Assembly (NCBI RefSeq): GCF_039545795.1
Contig: NZ_CP154260.1
Span: 315,001-379,000 of the forward strand
DNA: 64,000 nucleotides
Source: Chitinophaga niabensis
GTDB lineage: Bacteria; Bacteroidota; Bacteroidia; Chitinophagales; Chitinophagaceae
Direction: 5' to 3'
Part shown: positions 17,772 to 26,829 of the stretch, piece by piece
How the letters are laid out: every line of letters begins with the position of its first letter
How positions within the stretch are numbered: position 1 is the stretch's first letter
Program-made: the position numbers and the translations under genes
Notes under the pieces: generated by a model
What the model was told of the DNA's origin: nothing
The model's input: only the letters and a program-made list of their open reading frames with translations
The model's database searches: none

Positions 17772-18958
17772 TGGATATGTTATTAGATGAGATCAAAAAA
17801 TTGTCCGCATCCATTTTCCCGGATGTCATAAAAGACCGGCGGCACCTGCATGCCAATCCGGAGCTTTCTTTTCATGAGCATGAAACTTGTGCGTATGTAA
17901 AAAAGGCTTTGAGCAACCTGGGTATTGAATGGACGCCTGTTGCAGAAACAGGAGTGCTGGCGCTGATAAAAGGAGACCTTTCGGGAACCAAAGTGATAGC
18001 GTTGCGTGCGGACATGGATGCATTGCCCATTACAGAAAGTAACGAAGTACCTTATGCATCAAAGCAAAAAGGTGTAATGCATGCCTGCGGCCATGATGCA
18101 CATACGGCTTCCTTACTGGGTACTGCAAAGATCCTGCAATCGCTCAAACATACATTTGGCGGCACCATCAAACTCTTATTCCAGCCCGGAGAAGAAAAAC
18201 TACCGGGAGGGGCCACCCACATGATCCGCGATGGTGTTTTGCAGAACCCTGCACCCATCGCAGCCATAGGGCAACATGTGATGCCTTCCATACCGGTAGG
18301 AAAGATCGGGATAAGAAAAGGTAAGTTCATGGCTTCCATGGATGAGATCACACTGCATATTCACGGCAGGGGAGGGCATGGCGCACAACCGCATTTGAAT
18401 ATAGATCCTGTGGCCATTGCGGCACAGGTCATTGTGTCTTTACAACAGGTAGTGAGCAGGGCCGCGAACCCTTCTATTCCCAGTGTATTATCCTTTGGTC
18501 GCTTTATTGCAGACGGGGCTATCAATGTGATCCCGGATTCTGTTTATATTGAAGGAACTTTCCGTACCATGAATGAAGAATGGCGGGAAGAAGCGCATCA
18601 GCGGATCCGTAAGATGGTGGAAGCAACGGTGGAAGGAATGGGGGCTACCTGTGAGCTCAATATTGTTAAAGGATATCCGGCTTTGGTGAATGAAGAAGGG
18701 CTCACAGAGAATGTTATCACTTACATAGCAGAATATGCCGGCAGGGAAAATATCATAGATCTGGATATCTGGATGGCTTCGGAGGATTTTGCTTACTACG
18801 GCAGAGAGCTCCCCGCTTGTTTTTATTTATTGGGAGTGGGAAACGCTGATCGTAATATCACCGCTTCCCTCCATACCCCCGGTTTTAATATTGATGAAGA
18901 TGCACTTCGTTTAAGTCCAGGCCTGATGGCTTATGTGGCCATCAGGAATTTAATGTAG
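17768..18958 (+). CDS. M20D-family amidohydrolase (N-acyl hydrolase)
   Basis: This 396-residue cytoplasmic metallopeptidase-fold protein has the complete M20D site: MHACGHDAHT (Cys107, His109, Asp110, His112) and GEE near residue 142. The dimerisation domain has GRGGHGAQPH, and the last ligand lies in SLHTPGFN. Relatives (hippurate hydrolase, N-acetyl-diaminopimelate deacetylase, IAA-amino-acid hydrolase) remove N-acyl groups. In this unit it probably deacylates an N-acylated intermediate made or imported by the preceding genes. The ATG overlaps the DapA-like stop, and the end overlaps the convergent gene by nine bases. Confidence 0.9.
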   Translation: MMDMLLDEIKKLSASIFPDVIKDRRHLHANPELSFHEHETCAYVKKALSNLGIEWTPVAETGVLALIKGDLSGTKVIALRADMDALPITESNEVPYASKQKGVMHACGHDAHTASLLGTAKILQSLKHTFGGTIKLLFQPGEEKLPGGATHMIRDGVLQNPAPIAAIGQHVMPSIPVGKIGIRKGKFMASMDEITLHIHGRGGHGAQPHLNIDPVAIAAQVIVSLQQVVSRAANPSIPSVLSFGRFIADGAINVIPDSVYIEGTFRTMNEEWREEAHQRIRKMVEATVEGMGATCELNIVKGYPALVNEEGLTENVITYIAEYAGRENIIDLDIWMASEDFAYYGRELPACFYLLGVGNADRNITASLHTPGFNIDEDALRLSPGLMAYVAIRNLM

Positions 18959-20428
18959 TTTCTTTTCCCATTTTAATAACCGCGCACAAAATTCAAACGA
19001 CTCCCGTTCCCGGCAGAGATAAGCCTTTTTAATAACAGGAAATACTTTGGCATTCCCCGGCGCCAGTTCCAGCCAGCCATGCAATTGGTTAAAGTAGTCC
19101 GGGTGAGCAGGCCCTAAGCCATCTACCCTTCTTCTCATATCACAGCCATCGGGTGTCATTACATGCTCCAGGAGGGTATTGGCAAAGCGTTTCAGATCGG
19201 TGTTGTCAAATACAATTCCTTGTTCTGCTGCCTGGGTGATCATGGCAATATCAAGTATGCCATGAGATACATCCTCTGTGATGGCATAAGGTTTAAAGTA
19301 TTTTACGTTGGCGGAGAGGTTATCTTCCGGTTTCCATCCTACAGTCGTCATAGGTTCAAACCAATAATTCCATTCGTACAGGTCTTTTTGCTGGTTATAA
19401 CGTAAACGGTTCTTGAACATCCTGCACATCTTTTCTGCTTTCTCTTTATATACCTGTTTGCCTGTTAAGCGGTATAAAGCCAGCAAGGCACATACCTGCC
19501 TGCCCTGGAAATTGAAAGGTGCTCCCACATTATCTGCCGGGAAGGATTCTCCTTTCTCACAGGTCAGAAAATATCCTTCCCCTTTATTCGGTCCTTCACG
19601 CCAGATCCTTTTGATGATATCGTCATAAGAAGCACAGGCTGCAACAATAAAGCTGTCTGCGGCAGGTACCAGGGCCGCTAATGCCGGATCCTTTTTTACA
19701 TGTTCTGCAAATCGCAACATCGGTTGATAGATCACACCATAGTATCCTCCATATGCTAATGGAATGGGCTGCAGTGTAATGGTCTGTGCTGTTAATGCTC
19801 CTTTTTTCAGCAGCTTTACCCTGATCAGGTTGGATTTATCGGTATACTCGCCGGCTGCGCAGGAATAAGGTGCCATGGGATCATTAACCACCTTTTCAAC
19901 AAAACGCACGTCCGAAGTATTAAGGCTCAGATCTGTAAATACTTCTTTCCTTTTAAAGAATTTATTATTGACCACGAGGGTAAATGACTCGTTGGCCGGG
20001 ATCACTTCCACGGTGGTTTGATTATTATAGGCACTGGGAGTGGAACGGATATCTAAAACATCATTTAGTTTACCTGCTGCTACTACATACTTGGAGGCCA
20101 TACTCCATCCCGGCCTTATTTTCCCGGAACCATCTGCTACCTGGCGTCTGTCGTCCCGGTGAGAAAGTACGTTCTGGCCACGCTGAGCCAGAATTTCAAG
20201 GTAACGCGGATCATTTGTGGCTTCATACATATCTGCCAGTGCATGCAGGGTAGGGGATTCGCCCCAGGCCAGGGTGCTGGCGTCCGGACTCCTTACCCAG
20301 GGATCCCCTGCAGGCAGTTTGGCAAATAATTCATCTGCGCGCTCCCTGGTGATAGCTACCTGCGGAGCAGGTTTAAATGCTACCAGCCAGCATGCGAGCA
20401 AAACCAGTGAGTATTTGATAGTTGACAT
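18950..20428 (-). CDS. secreted protein with alpha/alpha-barrel-like C-terminus, unknown function
   Basis: The start used is the ATG at 20428-20426 (MSTIKYSLVLLACWLVAFKP), giving 492 residues; the earlier ATG at 20464 would overlap the HiPIP gene. An export signal is followed by helical repeats (ERADELFAKLPAGDPW, LHALADMYEATNDPRYLEIL), a central beta-rich insert, and further helix pairs (QVCALLALYRLTGKQVYKEKAEKM). The pattern recalls (alpha/alpha)6-barrel carbohydrate enzymes such as uronyl epimerase or lyase folds, but no catalytic motif was recognised. It is the last gene of the minus-strand unit controlled by operator B, 10 bases after the HiPIP gene. Confidence 0.72.
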   Translation of the reverse strand: MSTIKYSLVLLACWLVAFKPAPQVAITRERADELFAKLPAGDPWVRSPDASTLAWGESPTLHALADMYEATNDPRYLEILAQRGQNVLSHRDDRRQVADGSGKIRPGWSMASKYVVAAGKLNDVLDIRSTPSAYNNQTTVEVIPANESFTLVVNNKFFKRKEVFTDLSLNTSDVRFVEKVVNDPMAPYSCAAGEYTDKSNLIRVKLLKKGALTAQTITLQPIPLAYGGYYGVIYQPMLRFAEHVKKDPALAALVPAADSFIVAACASYDDIIKRIWREGPNKGEGYFLTCEKGESFPADNVGAPFNFQGRQVCALLALYRLTGKQVYKEKAEKMCRMFKNRLRYNQQKDLYEWNYWFEPMTTVGWKPEDNLSANVKYFKPYAITEDVSHGILDIAMITQAAEQGIVFDNTDLKRFANTLLEHVMTPDGCDMRRRVDGLGPAHPDYFNQLHGWLELAPGNAKVFPVIKKAYLCRERESFEFCARLLKWEKKLH

Positions 20429-20438
20429 GGTGTAAGTG

Positions 20439-20789
20439 TTATTCCCCTTCAGTAAGAGGAGCATAATAGGTACAATATCCTTCTACTTCTATAGGGCCTT
20501 TGAACAGGGAGCAGCTGCCGCAATGTTCATCTTTGCCGGGAGGAAGGTATAATTTGCAGTTGCCGCATTTGCTATCCGGGATAGGCGATTTCTCTACATA
20601 GCCCAGTTTTTTCCTTTTGTCTTTCTCTTCTGCGCTGATCCCGGAAAGGTCACTGCAGGAAGTTGGTTTTTTATCTTTGGTAGCAGCAGGTTTTTGGCCA
20701 TCTCCGCAACCACTGAATATAAAGGCCCCGCCTAATAACAGGCCGCCCAGGCTCATAGCGTTTTTGATAAAATGTCTGCGCGTATTCAT
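20439..20789 (-). CDS. high-potential iron-sulfur protein (HiPIP) with Tat lipoprotein signal
   Basis: The 116-residue product starts at ATG 20789 (MNTRRHFIKN): a twin-arginine motif (RRHFIK) followed by a Gly/Leu stretch and a lipobox-like FSGC (Cys28). The mature domain has HiPIP spacing: Cys75 and Cys78 (CGNCKLY), Cys93 before LF, and Cys106 in GYCTYY. These would bind one [4Fe-4S] cluster cycling 3+/2+ at high potential. An extra Cys90 makes a CGSC pair. Tat export fits a folded, cluster-loaded protein. It follows the propeller 'dehydrogenase' gene by one base, suggesting it takes electrons from that enzyme. Confidence 0.9.
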   Translation of the reverse strand: MNTRRHFIKNAMSLGGLLLGGAFIFSGCGDGQKPAATKDKKPTSCSDLSGISAEEKDKRKKLGYVEKSPIPDSKCGNCKLYLPPGKDEHCGSCSLFKGPIEVEGYCTYYAPLTEGE

Positions 20790-20790
20790 C

Positions 20791-22911
20791 TCAATATTTT
20801 GTAGAAGCAACCAGTTCCTTCAGTTGAGTAATAGTTTCACCGTTGATCTTTTTCAGCTTGCCTTTTAATGCAGTCACCTTTGTTTTCAGGTCTGCATCAA
20901 TCGTAGTGGATTTTTCCCATCCGTTCACCAATCCTTTTATCGCATTCGCTTGTCTTTTATTGAAAACCATAGCCGGTTGCTCCAGCAGGGAAACAAATTG
21001 TTGCAGCTGTGCTTTGTTATTCCTGTTGCCGATCACATAACTGCAATCATGCACAAAAACGTTGGGCAGTTTAGTGGAATCGGAAGCCAGGCTGCTCTTG
21101 AATAAAGCATCCAGCGTGGCAGGAGTGGATCCTGCATTGGAGCTAAGTACGGCCATCTGAATGGTTCTGTCGTATCCAAAACGTTCCATCACTTGTACCA
21201 GTGCAGGCGTTACTTGTGGAGCATTGAACTGGCCAAGGCTTAAAGCCACCTGTAAAGCAAGTTTGGCAGGTGCATCTTTTACCAGTGCCAGCAGTTCTGG
21301 CAATAAGGCAGTATAATTTTCAGCCAGTATCACAGCATGTTCTTTTACATCATTGGAACTGTCTGCCAGTGCTTCTTTCACAATGCCGGCATTCAGCGCA
21401 TCATACGCTTCCAGTACATACAATGCATGCAAACGTGCCCGCGGATCAGCGCTTTCACGGAAAACTTTTTGTAAGGCAGGGATCACTGTTTTATCCTGTC
21501 TTTCTACCAGTAGGCGGTGTGCCTGTGATGCATACCACTGGTTGGGATGACTGAAAAGTTGTACCAGGCTGTCGCTGCTGGCTTTGCTCAAAACGGGTGT
21601 TGCTTTTTTATAAGTGCCGCCTGCAGGCATTACCCGGTAGATGCGGCCTTTGTCTGACCCGGCATAGAAATCCATATCTGCTTTCAGATCATCAGGGATG
21701 GATACAGGGGTTTCAATATGCTGGCGGTAGTAATCTAATACATAAAGATACCCATCAGGGCCAACGGAGAAGTTAACGGGGCGGAACCAGTTGTCTTTGG
21801 AATAGATGAATTCCCTTTTTACTTCTTCTGCAGGGCGTTTTGCAATGAAGTACACACTGTCTGGTGATGATGTCAGGATATCCCTGTGTACAAGGTTACC
21901 GGCTACTTCACCGGTAAAGATGTTGCCGTAGAATTGTTTAGGCAATGCATCGCCGTTATAGAATGTACCACCGGATGCACCGGTAAAATGATCTCTTTCG
22001 TATTCTACACGTTTCAGCTTTTTCTCCTGGAACTCCTGGTTCCTTCTCTTGGTCCTTTCTGCTCTCCACCAGGGCGTGGCAGATTCCTGGAACATGATAG
22101 GCTCATGATCGGAAATGTTTTTGATGGAACGGGTGGAAGGAAGGAAAGCATGCCGGTGGGTGTACCGCCATGGGATCAGGATCTGCTGAATGTGAATGGA
22201 GTTTTCTGTTACAAAACGGTTGCGGTAATCATCCAGCGCCTGGCCAAATTGACCGGGGCCTGTTTCGAGTTCAAAAAGACCGCGGTCCAGGCGGAACCTG
22301 AAGTCAGCTCCCTTTACGGAAAGGGGAGGAGTACCGGGTTTCTCTTTGTAGGTAACGTTACCGTCTTGTCCCCTGTTATTGGCATATATCCAGTTATCAA
22401 CGCCAAAGCGTAGGTTGGTGATCTGTGTTTCAGGATTGTCTTTGAAGAAACCGCTGAAGAGTACTTCGCGGGTGTCTGCTACAAAGTCTCCCGTAGTATC
22501 TTTCATGTATAGTATCTCCGGTGCGGCAGTTACAAGTAAACCGCCTTTCCAGGGCAGAATGCTGGTGCCTTCAGATAACTTGCCTGCAAAAACAATAGAA
22601 GTGTCTGCCTTACCATCGCCATCTGTATCACGGAGCACACGGATATGCCCTTTTTCTTTACCCGGTTCTGGTTTGTTGGGATAGTCGGACATCACTACCA
22701 CGTAGCAATTGCCGTCTTCATCAAATTCCATGGATACGGGATCGGTAACAAGTGGTTCCGCTGCAAACAGCTCCACTTTTAAGCCCTCAATCACCTGGAT
22801 ACTTTCCAGGGCCTTTTCCGGTGTAAGCGGGCCGGGATATTTTTCTTTGTTTTTGCAACCAACGAGTGTGATCAGCAGCGCAGCGAAGAGAAGTGTGAAC
22901 GTATTCCGCAT
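20791..22911 (-). CDS. PVC-type membrane-bound dehydrogenase-like propeller lipoprotein
   Basis: The 706-residue lipoprotein (signal ending LVGC, Cys19) has a six-bladed NHL/PQQ-dehydrogenase-like beta-propeller (about residues 40-430). Typical sequences are VSMEFDEDGNCYVVVMSDYP, LRDTDGDGKAD and SVGPDGYLYVLDYYRQHI. A helical HEAT-like region follows (about 450-700). This matches the TIGR02604/DUF7133 family of putative dehydrogenases, which commonly end in a c-type heme (CxxCH) domain; no CxxCH is present here. The HiPIP encoded next may replace the heme as electron acceptor. It heads the minus-strand unit, 105 bases from operator B. Confidence 0.85.
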   Translation of the reverse strand: MRNTFTLLFAALLITLVGCKNKEKYPGPLTPEKALESIQVIEGLKVELFAAEPLVTDPVSMEFDEDGNCYVVVMSDYPNKPEPGKEKGHIRVLRDTDGDGKADTSIVFAGKLSEGTSILPWKGGLLVTAAPEILYMKDTTGDFVADTREVLFSGFFKDNPETQITNLRFGVDNWIYANNRGQDGNVTYKEKPGTPPLSVKGADFRFRLDRGLFELETGPGQFGQALDDYRNRFVTENSIHIQQILIPWRYTHRHAFLPSTRSIKNISDHEPIMFQESATPWWRAERTKRRNQEFQEKKLKRVEYERDHFTGASGGTFYNGDALPKQFYGNIFTGEVAGNLVHRDILTSSPDSVYFIAKRPAEEVKREFIYSKDNWFRPVNFSVGPDGYLYVLDYYRQHIETPVSIPDDLKADMDFYAGSDKGRIYRVMPAGGTYKKATPVLSKASSDSLVQLFSHPNQWYASQAHRLLVERQDKTVIPALQKVFRESADPRARLHALYVLEAYDALNAGIVKEALADSSNDVKEHAVILAENYTALLPELLALVKDAPAKLALQVALSLGQFNAPQVTPALVQVMERFGYDRTIQMAVLSSNAGSTPATLDALFKSSLASDSTKLPNVFVHDCSYVIGNRNNKAQLQQFVSLLEQPAMVFNKRQANAIKGLVNGWEKSTTIDADLKTKVTALKGKLKKINGETITQLKELVASTKY

Positions 22912-23016
22912 TATGAATTGAGTTTGTGAATTTGATTGATCGAACAGTATTATTTTTTTTACCGCAGCAAAAAATGCTTGCTTTTAAAACTTATTACATC
23001 TAGATTTGTTCAACTC

Positions 23017-23030
23017 CGTTAACGTACACG
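23017..23030. promoter_or_regulatory. LacI-type operator B (divergent)
   Basis: CGTTAACGTACACG, read on the minus strand as CGTGTACGTTAACG, is a near-perfect palindrome. It is almost equidistant from the divergent starts at 22911 (-) and 23138 (+), so it probably controls both. Confidence 0.7.
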
Positions 23031-23137
23031 AATATATAGCTAAATTTTCAACACTAGGTAGCGTCCACCCTTCAAAATTGAAAATATTTATGGGATGGCG
23101 GCTTGGATAATCATATCAACCAGCTAATCGTACAACC

Positions 23138-25258
23138 ATGAAACACAAGGAGGAAAACAGCAGGCGGGCTTTTATCCGCACAATTTCATTAACAGGTCTG
23201 GGTATGGGAGTGGTGCATTCACTGCCGCTTTCTGCAGTCGCGGGACAATCCTTAATAATAGCACCTGGTACACATGCTGGCATCGGTCCAGATATACCTT
23301 TTGTCCCTAAACGCCTGGGGTCCTGGTGGTGTACCCTGGAAGACCTGCTCTGGTCGCAGAAAAAGATCACGGACAAGATAAAAAGGAGGGCTGCCGCCTT
23401 TGCAGAAGCGGATATCGATACGGCGGTAAGCTACGGCTTCCATATTCGTTTCGACTTTGCTAATTATTTCGGGCAGTTACATGGCTACCTGGCGGAAGTA
23501 TGTAACGAATTGCATAAGTACAATATCAAATTCATAGAGCACTATTCCTGCAATCATGTGGAACGCCCGCGGGGTGAAGCAGAATTCAAAAAACTGCACA
23601 GAACACAACGGCACCATACCCTGCTCTTCCATGATCCGAAGGCGGCTGCACATGCACAGTATGAAGGCCATCTTTTCCAGGACATCTGTGAAGTGGACCT
23701 CAGGGATGGCAGCCGCGGATATGCATTGCAGTACCAGATGGAAACCTTTTGCCATAATAATCCCGGCTTCTTGGATATGCACCGCAAATACCTGCAAAGA
23801 CTGGAAAAAGAAGTGAGTTTTGACGGGTACCAGGTAGATGATATGTGTAACTATGCCGGCCTCGCTACCTGTGGTTGCAAATACTGCCGGGATAGGTTTA
23901 AAAAGGATTACGGGCATGTGATACCACCGTTCGGAGATAAAAGTTTCTGGGGAGATACAAAGAAGCCCATGCTGCAATGGGGGAATTACGAAAACCCTGT
24001 GTTCCGCGATTGGCTCAAAATGAAGGATGATAGTGTGGCAGATCATGTTAAGTTAGTGAAGGAAACTGTTGGTAAAAAACCACTGATGACCTGCTGTTCC
24101 AGCACGGGCCCGGTATCATTAAATGCTATTTCCCTCAACCTGGAAAGGATAGCGCAGCATGTGGATTTTTTCATGCTGGAAAATGTAGGCACGAATATAA
24201 AATCCGTGAACTGGGTTGAAAAAGATGCTGAAGCACTGCAGCAGAAAGATATTGCTGCAAAGAGGGGCAATTCTCCCACTATCGCCCTGAGTTATACAAT
24301 TTATGAGGAAGGTGCATACCTGGGCTGGGGCCTCGCCAGGTTCTGGGGAGTGGCAAACTGGGCCAGTACCATGCAATACAGGCTGGTAGAAGATCCTGTG
24401 GATAGCCTGGAAATGGAAGATGCCATCCGGGATGTGAACAATTGGGAAATGAAACATGGCCCGCTGGATTTTATGGAGGGAAAAGACCTGGTGGAGGTAA
24501 GGCTGGTCAACAACAGTTATAACAGGGCCAATGGCTGGAGAGGAACCGATGGAAAGGAGCACTGGCATAAGGTAAAAGAATGGTCGGAACAGTTCGTGGC
24601 CAATAATATAGGATACCGTTTCCTGCGTGCTGAGGAACTGGCGGATGCTGCTGCATTACAGGCTGGAAAAACGCCACTTGTACTGGATAGTATGGGCTGT
24701 GTGTCAGACGCGCAGTTTAAAGCCATACAACAATATCTTGCTGCCGGTGGAAAAGCCTTCCTGGCATTACCATTTGGTACGCATGATGAAAAGGGTAACA
24801 AGCGCAGCAAACCGCTTTCCGGTGAATTGAAGGGGAAAGGACTGCAAATTGTAGAAACCGCAACGAGTGGCCCGGTTGTAGAAACACTGATCAAAAAAGG
24901 ATGGCTCAAACCAGCTGTTCTGCAAACAGGGGGCGATAAAAGATGGGCTGTAAGATGCAGGGACCACAAAGGAAAAATGATCCTGCATTTTATGAATACA
25001 GATATGGTGGCCGTTCCGCACGAAACTATCCGCGATATGGGAAATTCCCCCATTTTACTGCATATAGGTGCCAACATGCGGAATAATGCCCTTGTTTTTG
25101 AGGTGGATACCAGGAAAGTTCCGCTCACCGCGCTGAACATCCTCAGCCCGGAACTGAAAGACCGCAAGGTCCCGGTGGAAATTATCCGTAAAAGTAAGAA
25201 CAGTGCCACCCTGAAAGTGAGCCTCGATGGGGTAAAAGTCTATGCAGTAGCGCAATGA
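23138..25258 (+). CDS. Tat-exported glycoside-hydrolase-like (GH42/GHL-type) protein
   Basis: The 706-residue product carries a Tat signal (SRRAFIR, then a hydrophobic run to AVAGQS). A large TIM-barrel region (about 60-430) follows with GH42/GHL-like features: IDTAVSYGFHIRFDF, KYNIKFIEHYSCNHVE, and FDGYQVDDMCNYAG, where the DD pair sits at a barrel strand end. A His/Cys-rich CGCKYC loop is present. Residues of about 500-640 look like a class I GAT-type trimerisation domain (ADAAALQAGKTPLVLDSMG), then a small beta domain. The architecture resembles bacterial beta-galactosidases, but the family cannot be fixed by eye. Operator B lies 107 bases upstream. Confidence 0.75.
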   Translation: MKHKEENSRRAFIRTISLTGLGMGVVHSLPLSAVAGQSLIIAPGTHAGIGPDIPFVPKRLGSWWCTLEDLLWSQKKITDKIKRRAAAFAEADIDTAVSYGFHIRFDFANYFGQLHGYLAEVCNELHKYNIKFIEHYSCNHVERPRGEAEFKKLHRTQRHHTLLFHDPKAAAHAQYEGHLFQDICEVDLRDGSRGYALQYQMETFCHNNPGFLDMHRKYLQRLEKEVSFDGYQVDDMCNYAGLATCGCKYCRDRFKKDYGHVIPPFGDKSFWGDTKKPMLQWGNYENPVFRDWLKMKDDSVADHVKLVKETVGKKPLMTCCSSTGPVSLNAISLNLERIAQHVDFFMLENVGTNIKSVNWVEKDAEALQQKDIAAKRGNSPTIALSYTIYEEGAYLGWGLARFWGVANWASTMQYRLVEDPVDSLEMEDAIRDVNNWEMKHGPLDFMEGKDLVEVRLVNNSYNRANGWRGTDGKEHWHKVKEWSEQFVANNIGYRFLRAEELADAAALQAGKTPLVLDSMGCVSDAQFKAIQQYLAAGGKAFLALPFGTHDEKGNKRSKPLSGELKGKGLQIVETATSGPVVETLIKKGWLKPAVLQTGGDKRWAVRCRDHKGKMILHFMNTDMVAVPHETIRDMGNSPILLHIGANMRNNALVFEVDTRKVPLTALNILSPELKDRKVPVEIIRKSKNSATLKVSLDGVKVYAVAQ

Positions 25259-25319
25259 GTAAATATTTTTTAAGAAAACAGGAAAAAGAGTAACTGGCAA
25301 TCATATTTTTTGTTATTTT

Positions 25320-25333
25320 CGGGTACGTTAACG
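25320..25333 (+). promoter_or_regulatory. LacI-type operator C
   Basis: CGGGTACGTTAACG directly follows a TATTTT box. It precedes the Tat-exported aminotransferase unit by 115 bases. Confidence 0.75.
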
Positions 25334-25448
25334 GTCAACCAGAATACAATAGCAAAGGGAGTTATTTCGTAACTGTTTCATAACGATGCGGGCACGCCCT
25401 TCATCACGCAGGCGCAAAACATTTTATTAAATTCATAAACACATTCAA

Positions 25449-26804
25449 ATGGGTCATACTTCAAGAAGGGAGTTTATCCGGCAGGGTTCATTGGGCACAG
25501 CCGGCATGTTACTCGCATCTGGCCTTGTTAATAGTTCGTTTGCATCATCATTCATCAGCCGTACACCTGCTATCCTGGGTGGTACACCGTTATGGACAGC
25601 TGCAAGCTGGGTGAAATGGCCAATGTGGGTGCAAAGCGAAGATGAAAAAATAGTGATCGATAGTATCCGCAGTGGTGTATGGTCCCGTGCAAAACTGGTG
25701 GATGAATTTGAAGCTAAATGGGCTGCAGCCATAGGTACCAAAAGGTGCCTCACTGTTTCCAATGGTACTAACGCACTGATCACTGCCATCAACCAGTTCG
25801 ATATCGGGGCAGGAGATGAAGTGATCACTACTCCTTATACTTTCATTGCCTCGGTACAGGCTATCCTGGCTAATAATGCCATGCCTGTATTTGCTGACAT
25901 CGATCCGGCTACTTACCAGATCGATCCTGCAAAGCTGGAAAGCAAAATAACCAAACGCACAAAAGCTATCCTGGTGGTACATATCCTCGGTCTGCCGGCA
26001 GACATGGATAAGATTATGGCAATTGCAAAAAAGCACAATCTCATTGTTATTGAAGATGCCTGCCAGGCACACCTGGCGGAATATGAAAACAAGCGGGTAG
26101 GGTCTATCGGCAACGCCGGCTGTTTCAGCTTCCAGAACTCAAAGAACCTGCCTATCGGTGAAGGTGGCGCTATCGTATCCAACAACGATAAATTCATAGA
26201 CAATTGTTTTGCTGCACATAACCTGGGTTACGCTTATGGTACTTCCACAGGTGCTGTAGCAGGGGATAGTTTCATGAAGGCTTCAAAAATAAGGTTAACG
26301 GAATATGCCGCAGCCATTGGTCTTGCGCAAATAAAAAGACTGGAGTCACAAACGGCTACCCGTCACGAAAATGCCAGATATCTTGCTTCCATGCTCAAGG
26401 AGATAGATGGCATTACACCTATCAAATTGTACGACAAAGTAACACAGGGCGCATATCACCTTTATTCTTTCCGGTACGATCCCGCTAAGTTCAAAGGGCT
26501 GAGCAGGGCAAAATTCCTCGAGGCATTACGCAAAGAAGGCTTGCCGGCTTCCGGTGGCTATAAAGTGATGCACACCCAGGAGTTCATGCGCAATGCACTC
26601 AACTCCCGTGTATACAAAGGATTCTACGACAAGAAGATGCTGGACTTCGAAAATTACAAACAACGCAACAACTGCCCTGAAAACGAAAAGCTCTGCAGTG
26701 ATGCCGTATGGTTCACGCAGAATGTGTTACTGGGTTCCCGTCAGGATATGGAAGGGATTGCAACAGTTATTAAAAATATCAGCAAAAACGCTGACAAGAT
26801 CTAA
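25449..26804 (+). CDS. Tat-exported DegT/DnrJ/EryC1-type PLP aminotransferase
   Basis: The 451-residue protein starts with a twin-arginine signal (TSRREFIRQGSLGTAGMLLA, about residues 4-33). A full DegT/StrS sugar-aminotransferase fold follows: SNGTNALITA, GDEVITTPYTF, VIEDACQAH (cofactor Asp), and SFQNSKNLPIGEGGA with the PLP lysine in SKN. Typical DegT enzymes are cytoplasmic and transfer an amino group to a keto-sugar. A Tat signal on an intact one is unusual and implies export with PLP bound. It heads a four-gene unit behind operator C, and a paralogue lies at 45298-46659. Confidence 0.88.
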   Translation: MGHTSRREFIRQGSLGTAGMLLASGLVNSSFASSFISRTPAILGGTPLWTAASWVKWPMWVQSEDEKIVIDSIRSGVWSRAKLVDEFEAKWAAAIGTKRCLTVSNGTNALITAINQFDIGAGDEVITTPYTFIASVQAILANNAMPVFADIDPATYQIDPAKLESKITKRTKAILVVHILGLPADMDKIMAIAKKHNLIVIEDACQAHLAEYENKRVGSIGNAGCFSFQNSKNLPIGEGGAIVSNNDKFIDNCFAAHNLGYAYGTSTGAVAGDSFMKASKIRLTEYAAAIGLAQIKRLESQTATRHENARYLASMLKEIDGITPIKLYDKVTQGAYHLYSFRYDPAKFKGLSRAKFLEALRKEGLPASGGYKVMHTQEFMRNALNSRVYKGFYDKKMLDFENYKQRNNCPENEKLCSDAVWFTQNVLLGSRQDMEGIATVIKNISKNADKI

Positions 26805-26829
26805 TCAGTAAAGGATTTAAATATTATTC

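Noticed and set aside
24517..25209. 230-codon open frame antisense to the Tat-exported glycosidase-like gene
   Set aside because: Low-complexity Ser/Pro/Leu composition typical of a shadow frame; the sense frame is continuous with clear domains.
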